From a virus, in IMG/VR virus record IMGVR_UViG_3300007346_000025, positions 1 through 64,000 of that record: DNA of 64,000 nt, one strand, 5' to 3'. A model generated the notes under the pieces. That model made no database searches and was not told the DNA's origin. It saw only the letters and a program-made list of their open reading frames with translations. This document shows, in pieces, positions 21,401 through 30,400 of the stretch (the first letter of the stretch is position 1; every line of letters begins with the position of its first letter). Both the position numbers and the translations under genes were made by a program.

Positions 21401-21487
21401 GATGCTCTTTCTGAAATTGAAAAACAAGCAGAAAAGAAATCTTTGAAAGACTTAGATAATGACTTATTAGATGATATAGATTGTTAG
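15452..21487 (+). CDS. Giant virion protein, 2011 aa, with degenerate PD-(D/E)XK-like region
   Basis: The protein is probably capsid-resident and co-ejected with the RNA polymerase encoded next to it. Residues ~205-250 and ~570-590 contain hydrophobic Gly/Ala stretches (LEELGAAVLAPFTGG; FASGFFMGFLGGGMDK). Long charged helical regions follow. Residues ~1590-1730 resemble a RecB-type nuclease core: GQIDLLV with D1663, then VKVDLRTK with D1679. The usual D-x-K is D-L-R here, so catalysis may be lost. The C-terminal ~250 residues are acidic and low-complexity, and the protein ends DDIDC. It is 4 bases from the next gene. Function is inferred from context; only the overall class is reasonably secure. 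Confidence 0.6.
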   Translation: MMEEMDLNQSLSQETNDLYSGVTDFNEYFPISPSEPPTVTNLGTQNYITGSAPGNLPSQVPKNPAYNFDDHKKAMQNYMWNFAQQNAYDPNAYGKIQSYDLGPTGNAYYRRYAASGLDVMDELGFFPTKDNEQTWNDNTSWTDDFSRMITNSFGTLFYEGVVSGPKSLSRWLQGADFFDVDPEAAMNYERASAIGYSSRKGAGAFTSNLVMNFGYTAGIISEIMLEELGAAVLAPFTGGASSAAVTANAARRLNRLSHIDMSTLRVAKGFDASMDGARQFGNVLTELNDINNARKTYEAVKTSNNMLRGEKFFSNYFVKTLNPATQTVSELYDIYRAQDNLAGFASMSRTLGAFYRDIRTINMARSESALEAGMVQNKVFEDLYNKYYAENGEVASDEEMRNMMNQAHAAGIETSMYNFPLIYATNKVTFSNLLSKGKISNYINQSIRELGEVEAGRFGKLGKVVYNQSTKQFEFWKSGLKSWWKGWRADPFYKSVGKTVGYFKANISEGIQETFQEVIADAAEKYYVETYDSDLVQKQMYKNGQLPYLNITGEYFAKGFERFNPFTTAEGLDIFASGFFMGFLGGGMDKVINNTFIRANRIVQPEKYKEYKEKKLEITRDLVNSLNGQGVSNFINSRMWDAGVQSKAAAAKRKGNKKELEDAENEAFIAHFTVLSENGVLDQYLDGLLSLNKLGDEEFIDAMDNSITAEQIPQAKQKITDIVDRAKKLESKYNYYKEKYPSPVDMKLFDPGASEDYTEAYIMNQAWEYATKQAVFYNESFENTMQRMKDIMELQYNERPVSKMTKRQSDVLFVPKLLSNEIGLLQNEIDALSELDDPASKELLKTKKKELNALIKYKEKFDSFDRYYHRGRYIEGVKEKLSKERGGVEITNEEASAYILEALGVDEATEEKELKLISELETAYKEYLRGISEVEDDYIFTDGIDTAFERLLDYYKLDNESRTLAEGINLLNDPMGYINLVERNKQWMTDLYSRRSEYYEKLVKAQLEQQENNALLNALADEGIFVSVDDFKKWIDFRIPPKEFYDQARGIVIPEGSPTYDKYYFLFERVAKLSEDTSTEIVEDTMDTALKNELGRLDLEKQAKIDSLPKMTVREDLSEVLPNRGKTMGIRRIAGQIPIGNYADATYMDQDVEEVLTFYKDSNGNLFYVVDGNVTNQVESNLAYKFTKAQVFNFAEKPDQVVVDNLEKDYEELKNAVKERYAKAKENLKQDKQAEKEKVYTPDTDLDEMPNSLKKELYELFKKEEFDKLPEEVRVNMKYNQEQNLFVKFIQSNLAAKEVIDNYNKKQKATKATAPTGEKNDFTFKFLGKEVNTKDLTAVELRSYQRRLKQTISGLTEKQRDNSITPEEKTELANAKVVSIDIEKLIKTRSKNELSPELQEAVKKVEDIEAKQENLITTELGVVVDNVVHRPVTQVTIDSTQKNAANIDAKKADVEKYKGKSKFSYTIQGNNVYLAPSLSVENNHEELKNTIFDFLNILSKNKDLKYLEGGIKRVIESSRTWYPFSVLGDYLAGRYNTTIDKVISQFKSADFTQNELDVLKYSLENRTSPYAEQTTLEQSSTTPQSTANESISFINEQLDNLFTKDTRPVFDETKISREAFDNLFGDNGIFTTLKKREENGEIYITSRNLKVYDTDLKLAGQIDLLVADTKKNLTIVKVDLRTKEQWNAFDKKNNDQLLPQTLNANLLQRMTGVAPKVALMPIEIITDKSGKITSATKPSRENLLDTEFLITLDKNLVKDQAEGIVSAVKPVPEIQPTVQMPADAQSSDDQQSPAVESEGDPVDPKDAYKSENERITSEDIAEKLKSVTTEPQLLKLKIQVNLDIAEGKILPEDIDKITEMLDNKDLSLSEEIDPKISPDNMIKGTQLVAKSLIFTDKNQTEIFAEEDDTVVITSTNKKEGTVTVQPLGKKTRLKLTRDELNNLFTEKEAVMEAKEKPTTKPDKESKANVVETLDAVDTFVADQDALSEIEKQAEKKSLKDLDNDLLDDIDC

Positions 21488-21490
21488 ACT

Positions 21491-24400
21491 ATGAAAATTA
21501 CATGTGCATTAAGCCAAAATCAAATTAAGAATCTATACAGTAATGTGTATGGTAACATGCTCAGCTCATTAAAAGAAGATACTCCTTTTGATGTTAATAC
21601 ATACATGGCAAGTGTATTTGATAAGATTAGCCAGAAGTCTAGTCCAGAAAATGCTGCTAAGTTTGTACAACAAATACCTAAAATGGTTTCTGTTGCTGCT
21701 AACCGTGAAGATTTATTTGACCTAGAAATTGACCTCAATGCAGTTAGAAAACTTGTAAAAGAGTTTGCTAATGAAGATACGGGAATTGAATCTGTAATGA
21801 AAAGATTTGCTCCTAAAAAATCTTCAAGTACTAAAAAAGAGTTAACAAATAAAAAAGCTAATGAAGCTTTTGATCCTACACAAACAGAGGATAAACCTGC
21901 AGAAACAAGACCATTATCATTAAAACCTTTCTCAATCTTTAATACAAGTTATCAAGAGTTTGAGGCAATTGATCCTAAAGCAAAAGAAGAAGGATACCAA
22001 GAAGTAGCAGATGAAACTAAAGAATTTATATATACTGCACTTGGTAAAATTGCTGCAGCAAATACTGATCTTGATAATGCTATGGATACCGCACAGTATC
22101 AAGGTAAAGAACTTAGACTTAAACCTATAGTTTTAGCTTCAGCTCCTGTTGAAATGCTTGATAAGTATTCTACAAGAATTAAAAATGTATCTACATTTTT
22201 TAGAAACTCTAATAAGAAAAACAATAGAGTAATTCAAGCCACTGAAATTATCTTAATGGCAATTTCAGATGAACAAGGTCAACTACTCTATTTTGATAAT
22301 GAAGGTAATATTGTAGATACTCCAGAACAAGGAAGAGTTGTTTATCAATTTTTAAGAAATGTAATTCAAGAGAATGGTAAATATGTAGATGTAAATATCT
22401 ATGGTTATTCTAATCAAATTGCATCACCTGAAGAAATATCTAAAGCTACTGGTGTACCAGTAGAAGAAGTTGCTAAAAATCAACAAGCTGACTTTAAAGC
22501 ATTGTATGATTATAAAAAATCTATCTTAGACGGTAATATAGCACTAGCACCATTAACAGGAATTAGTGAAGGAGTTTCTCCTAAACAATCTAAACAAATT
22601 ATAACATTAGCTAATATAAATCAATTTCCTTTTGGTAGTGATTCAATATTTAAATCTATTAAACCAGTTAAGACACCAAGAGGTATATTTAAAGATGGGG
22701 ATACTACAATTACAATTGAAGGTACTGAATATAAAATTGATAGACCAAATGCTACAGATGACATTATTAATAAAGTAGCTGATGTATTTAGTAATCCTAA
22801 TATATCTAATAAACAAAAATACAATTTCTATTTACAGTTTTTTTCAAAAAAAGCATCTCCATATACAAGAAGACATAATGTAGAATATGCTGAATCAACA
22901 GATGAATTAATTTTTACTTATTCTCCCACTACTTATGCTGAAAAATATTCTAAGTTTCAACCAATTGATAATTTAAATACTCCTGAAGCTAAAGAATTAA
23001 TTGTTGATATTTTAAAAAATGCTTCTGGTACAAAAGGAAAGTACTTTTCTGCTAAGATGAATTATGATGAGACTAATTTATCTAAAAATGGTTTTCTAGA
23101 TTATAACTTAGAAACAAGAACAGTAGATGAAGAATTTAGTAATTATATTGAATTACTAAAAACATTACCAAGAACTACTATATACTTTAGTGAATCTAGT
23201 GATCCTAAGAAGTTCAATGCATATATGAACTTTAGAATCCCAACTGAATTTATTAAAAATGTAGAAAAAGCTAAAGAAAATCCTGCTTTAGTAGAACCTT
23301 CTCCAACAAGAAAACAAAAAAATATTCTTGTTGATTATTTAAAAGGTCAACCTAAAATTACTCAGAATCTTAAATTAAATGTATCTGCTACCACTAAAAA
23401 GGGAATGGAAAATATATCTAATGAAGATTCTGAAATAAAAAATATAGATGAATCTAAATTTAAGAGACTAACTAATACTAATGAAAGTGAAAATGGATTT
23501 AGTGTTGAAGATGGTATTCTAAGAATTAGAGTTGGTGGATTAGATGTGTTTGGAAGAACTGGTGGTGCTACTCAAATAAGTTTAAAAGTACCTGAAGGAT
23601 TTAATCCAAATCTTTTTGCTGAAAAACTTAAGGACATAAGTCATGAAGGAGGAATTACAACACCAGAAGCTGTAAATCAAGTTATTACTGATATTAAAAA
23701 TGCTCTTAATCCAAATGTAACTACTGATATATCAAAGCAAGGTGTTGTAAATACTTCTGCTGCAGGCAATGAATTTGGAACTTTTAATATTACTTCTCCA
23801 GTAACAGGAGAATCACTTGTAGTTGCATTAGATAAAAAGTTTTTTAAAGAAGCTCCTTTATTAACTGTTGGTACACCTGTTTCATTAGCATTAACAACTT
23901 CTGAAACAGAAGATATGTATATCCCAGATATTATTGAAGTTAGAAATTCTGAAGGAAAAACTATTGGTCGTGTAATGGAAACAGACTATGGTAAAAAAGA
24001 AACTCCATTAGATAATTATTATAGAGAGCTTAAGAAACAAAGAAGTAAAACTATTGAGGAAAAAATTGAAGAAAGTACTAATACAAAAGGTACTGCTAAT
24101 CCAAAAGATGGTTTAGCTGGTAAGTTTTTCTTAAGAAGTGGACATTTGCAATATGATGCAACACCTGAGCAGGTTAAAAAAGCAGATAGTTGGTGGAATA
24201 CTAGTGATTTAAATAAGTATTTATCTTTTGAACAAGGAGTAGCAATTGTTAACTCAGATGCATTTGCAAGATTTATTGCTTATGGTTCTATTCTGAATGG
24301 TAAGTTAGGGATGATACAAATTGCAAATAAAGGTTCAATGGTAGATATATACCATGAAGCTTGGCATGGTTTCTCTCAGTTATTCTTAACACCTGAAGAA

Positions 24401-27400
24401 AAAACTCGTCTTTATAAAGAGGTACAAAGAAAGTTAGGTAGAAATAAAAAACTTTCATTTTTTGATATTGAAGAAATTTTAGCAGAAGACTTTAGAACTT
24501 ATGCTAAAAATCCAAAGGCTCTTGAAGATAGTCCTGAAAGAAATTCAATCTTTAGAAGAATATTAAATTTCTTAAAAGAGTTATTGGGTATAGGGTCAGT
24601 TACAAATGTAACAGATATTAAAAAAGTAAGAGAACTTTATAATAATCTTTACTTTAATGAAAATCTAAATCAATACACACCAAGTATTGATAATGTAATG
24701 TTTGATCTTCTCAATAGAAATTCTGGACTTCAAACATTAGCAGATGAAAATATTCAAGCTTTAAATAGACAAGATGCAACCACTGTAAAAAATTCAATGG
24801 ATAGTATCATATCTAAACTTACTGATAATTTATACTCAGAAAGAAAAGAAGATATAGAGCAATTGGGTCAGAACAAATCAGCAACAACTAAATTATTAGA
24901 AGATCCAAGAAATAGAAATGCATTGTATTCTTATATCTTTGATCAACTTGACACAAGAAGAATTGAATTACAAGATCAACTTGATAACCTTGAAGATGAT
25001 ACTAAAAACTTTTTAGAAAAACAAAAGTTAGAAAACAATATTAGAATTCTTACTGCTGCATTAGATAACTGGGGTAATCAATCTAATGGTATGATTAAAT
25101 ACCATATAGAAAACTCAGACTTTAATCTTCTAAGAGAAAAGTTTGTAGAAATGACACCTGAACAAGAAGATGCTGTAGAAGATGTTGAAGATACTGATAC
25201 TGAACCAACTGCTGCTGAAGATACTGAAAGAGTAGGTGATAAAAAAATTGGTGATAGATCTTTGCTTGAGTTAGCAGATAAGGAAGTAGTATATATTCTT
25301 AAGAGTCTATTTAAAAAAGATAGATCTGGTAAAGTAATCTTAAATGAACTTGGATTTGAAGAACTTGTAGATTTTAGAAGTACTTGGAATAATGTTGTTA
25401 GAACTATTGGTGGTGAACAAGATCCTATTGAACAATATAAATTATTAAAGGATGCTATCAAAATTCACCCGGAGTTTGAACAGTTGGTAAATTTTAAATT
25501 AGCAGATCCTAATCCAGACTCTGAAAATGCATCTAATAATTTATATGAAGCTAAAGCTACTACAGCATTTTGGCAAACATTTAGTAAACCAAGAGTACCA
25601 CTTTTACAAAGCACTATTTTTACAAATGGTATAACTCAAATTACAGAAGCTTCAATTGAAGCTGTAGATATATTAAGAGGTTTTGAAAATAAATTTAAAG
25701 CTGATATTAATAATGCATATATTATAAGAAGGAATGAAGATAATGTTCCTATGCTTGCACTCCAAGCATTAGTAGAAGATTTTTCAGATAAAAATGGTAA
25801 TCTTGATGATACTAAATACTATGAGTTTGCAAGAAGATTAGGTATATATCTTGATGATATTACTATAATTAAAAGAGCACTTACAAAGAATCAAAAAGCA
25901 GCAGAAGAATATGGTCTTCCTTACATTTTTAAAACAGTAAAAAAAGTTGCTGATTTAGAAGTAAATCCAAATGCCACTGAAAAGCAATTAAAATTTGTTG
26001 AAGATTTTAAGAAAAATCCTATTTTCTATTTAAGAACACAAATTCCTGCAGGAATAATATCTAATAAAGAAGAAACTCAGAAATATGCACTTAAAAAATT
26101 AGCAGAATTACAATCAAAATATGGATTAGATACTTCTAATTTTGGGGTACTTAATGCAGAAGGTAATACAGTATATGAACTTATTGAAAAGAGTACAGCA
26201 AGTAAAATTGCTTATGCTATAAATAAAGCTGAAAAACTTTCTGATCTATGGAATTCTAGTACTCTTAAATACATGAGTTATTTAAATCCAGCTATTAATA
26301 CATTTACAAATAACTCTAGATTTCTTAAAACAATCTTTGACTTTAATGATCCTGAGTTTACTAAAAGATCTGATAAAGAATTAGAATTATTTCTTTCTTC
26401 TGGTACTCAACAAATTGTTAATGAGGAATTCGGAATAAAAGATGGAAATAACACAACTTCATTAGATACAACTAGTAAGTTTCTTCAAGAAATGAACTCT
26501 ATGCTTAAAGCTGGTGTACAAGAATTCATTCGTCATGCATCTAAAAGTTCTGCATTTGGATTAAGAGTTAGCGGTGATATTATTGGTAGACCTGGTAAAC
26601 TAGATAGTGATCCTAGACTTTGGATTGATATAGATATGTTTGCTGATAATACTGCTGACTCATATGCATTAAAGACACATATTGTACCTTATATTGCAAC
26701 TGAAGCCAATAGAATTTATAAGTTTAAACAAAATAGAACTGAATTTGAAAAATATCAAGGATATAATAATGAAACTCCTAGTGGTAAAATGGCTGGAGAA
26801 GTATTTACTGCATTTGATAATGTATTAAGACCTTCAACTAAACAAGCAATATATTCAGCAATTGATAATGCAATACTTAATAAAGAATACTTTGATTTTA
26901 TTTCTTTTATTAAAACTGATCAAACAGGATTAGCTGATAAAATTAGAACTGATGTATTAGATTATTTTAATGAACTAACTGAAGAAAACTATAATATACT
27001 TCAGGAGACCAATTATATTAGTCCTGATATAATCAATAGACTTAAAAAATTTAATTTATCAAAAGAAGAACAAGATAAATTACTTACTAGAGCTTATACA
27101 TTTAACTCTTGGATACATAATTTTGAAACTATCAATCTTATGTATGGAGATATGGCACAGTATAATCATATTAAAGAAGAGTTACATAAAAGAAATACTG
27201 GTTTAACTTCAACAGGTAGATCTTTTAGAACAGACATAGCTGCTCAGAATTTAGTTAAAGGAGCACTTAGAAAAAATTCTTATGCTGAGAAAAAAGGATT
27301 TAACTATGTAGAATATGATGGTACACTTAATACAGCTATCATTCAAGATATAGAAAGATCATCTGTTTACTTACCAGTTATTGAAAAAGCTTTAATTGAA

Positions 27401-30400
27401 GATTATACAAATAAGCTTAAAGAAACAATAAAGGATCCTGCTAAACTTACTGAAGCTGTAGAATATAGAGTTAAGAAGGACTTAGATGCCTACAAGAAAA
27501 TGGTAGAAGGTGATGGTCAAGGGTGGGTTACTTTTGATACTTATAGAATTCTTAAGAATCTAGAGAATGCTTGGTCATATGAGCAAGAAGAATTATTTAC
27601 TAAAATAACTGATGGAGAATTTGTCTCTCCTACAGAAATTATTCAAATGTTCCCAGTATATAAAATACAAAACTTTGGCCACTTAGCTAATACAGGATTG
27701 CCTGTAAATGCTATGCATAAGTTTGCACTTGCTCCATTAATACCATCTATGATTGAAGGATCAGATCTTCAGTCTTTACATGAACAAATGATGGCAAATA
27801 ACATTCAGTATGTTACATTTCAGTCTGGTTCAAAAGTTGGTTCTGTTACTTCAGAAAAAGATTCTAAAGGTAAAGCAGCAGCAGACATCATTTATAAAGA
27901 TGATGAAATGAAAAATCTCAATAGAGATATTAATTTTACTCCAAACACTATTTACGTAGATTATCTTAAAAATGTTACAAATGTAAATAGCTCATATAAA
28001 GAAAAAGCAACATTCTCCACACAGTTAAGAAAATTAATCTTGGGGTCAATGTATCGTGAAGGTAAAATCATTAATCCCAATAATGAAGCAACTGTAAAAG
28101 AATATGAAAAAACTGTTGATGAGTACACTAAACTTTTAAAATTTGAGTTACTTAATGAAATTGGGTATGAAGAAGTAGACGGTAAGTATATTGGTAATCT
28201 TACAAACTTTTTAGATTTAGTTCAAAGAGAGTTAGGTAGAAGAAAATTACCAGAACACCATATTGAATTTGTTGGTCAAAATCTAGATAGCACATTAAAG
28301 ACTGATTTATCATTACACTTAAGAGCTGATGATATAGAAAAAATTCTAGTTAGTCTTATTGAAAAAAGATTTATTAAACAAAAAGTAAAAGGTGAAGCTT
28401 TAGTACAAGTATCCAGTGCTATGACAAATGGAATCTGGTCCACACCAACATTTAAAAAAGCAACAGCTGAAGAAATTAGAAAGTATATTGGCACTAATAA
28501 CTTACCTTTCTATAATCCAAGTAAAGATGGTACTTCAGCAATGAAAGTAGCAATTGCTTTACAGGGAGACTTTATAAAATTATTGAGAAGAAAAGATGTT
28601 GCAGTAATTGACACTGTTGATGGAAAAAGAACTCTTAATAAAAAAGCTAGTCTTGCTAAGTTAAATCAACTTATAAAAGATGAAGCATGGTTAGAAAATA
28701 ATAGAGATTTAATTAGAATGTCTGCTGTACGTATTCCAGTACAGGGTCTTAACTCTATGGAGTTCATGGAAGTCTATGAATTCTTAGATCCTGCAGCAAG
28801 TAATATTATTATTACACCAACAGAAATTGTTGCTAAATCAGGATCTGACTTTGACGTTGATAAACTCATCACTTTTATGCCTAATATAGATAATAGAGGT
28901 ATGTTTATTAAATCTGGTATGTCTGAAGAACAATTCCAAGATTTTGTAAAAAGAAATAAAAACAATAAAGATAGAGTAAAAGAAACAATTAAAACTCAAA
29001 AATCTGCTCTTGAAAATAAACTTATTACAACTATTAATAATATTCTTGCATTACCAGATAACTATGCAAATCTTGTAAGGCCTAACTCTACATATCTACT
29101 TAAAGATATTGCAGATAAACTTCAAGATTTTGTATCTGAGTATGATAGATTTAAAAATAAACTTGGTCAGGAATATGTAACAATAACTGATAAAGAAGAT
29201 AAAAAAGTAAAAGTTATTAGTCCTACAAGAACACTTGAAACTGGATACAATCTTCATAAACATGATGTAAACTTAACTGGTAAGAAAGTATTAGGTATTA
29301 CAGCTATTGAGAATTCATTAAATCCTATTCTTAATTCTTTGGGTGCAGCAATGCCAAAAACATATAAGCATTCTTATTATGATAATGCTATAAAGAAATG
29401 GGTAGAAACTGATACAACTTATAATACCAACTTGTATTTGCCACATAGAAAAATGGCAGATGGTAGAATTTCTCTTTCACATACTGAAAGCTTAGATGGA
29501 GATTCAATTTCTGATGTTCTATCACAAATGATGAATGGTCTAGTTGACGTAGAAAAAGATGCATGGATATTCTTTATACAGGCTAATTTAGAAATTGCTC
29601 CTACTTTATTGTATTTAATTAAAGCAGGTGTACCAAAAGAACATGCAATCATGTTTGTTTCTAATCCCCTTGTTAGAGATTATGCTAAAAATAAAAGGCT
29701 TTACAATAGTGCTTATTCTGAATTATCAGGTAGAAAACTTGATGATAAATCTTATGCTCAATACCAAGCTGCTACAGATGTAATCATTAGTCAACTTCCA
29801 ACACTTATTGAAGATCAGTTATCTAATATTAGAGATACTGAAACTATATATGTAAGAACAGGACGTTTTAATCCATACTTACAAGAAATGGAGTATGAAG
29901 ATATTCCAATGACTAAGTTGCAACTAATTCAAAAAGTAAAAGACAAAAATTTTGCTGAGTCATTTATTAATGTGCGTAAGGATAGTAAGAAAGGTGGGAT
30001 TATATTTAATAAACCATCTATAAGTAATAAAAAGTATTACTTAGACACTAAGTTCTATACTCAAGCATATATAAATAAAAATAAAGAGTTTGACTTAGAT
30101 CTTATGAAAAGAGTTATTCTTGATCCAAAGTCTTCAAAATATAGAGGAGCAGCAATGGCTATGTTTATGCACTTTATAGAAATTGAAAAACAAATCCGTG
30201 GTCTCCAAACATTAAAAAGACTTGCTAATCCAGATACTAGAACTTCTAAAACATTAGAAGAAGTAATTAGAAGAGGTGTATCACTTGAAGAACTTAAAGA
30301 ACTTTCTAAAGTAGATCCTGAGTTAGTAAGAAAATTAGTTGAAGAATCAATTCTTGGAAGCTTCTTTGATAATAAACTCATTGGAGAATTAGTAAAACCA

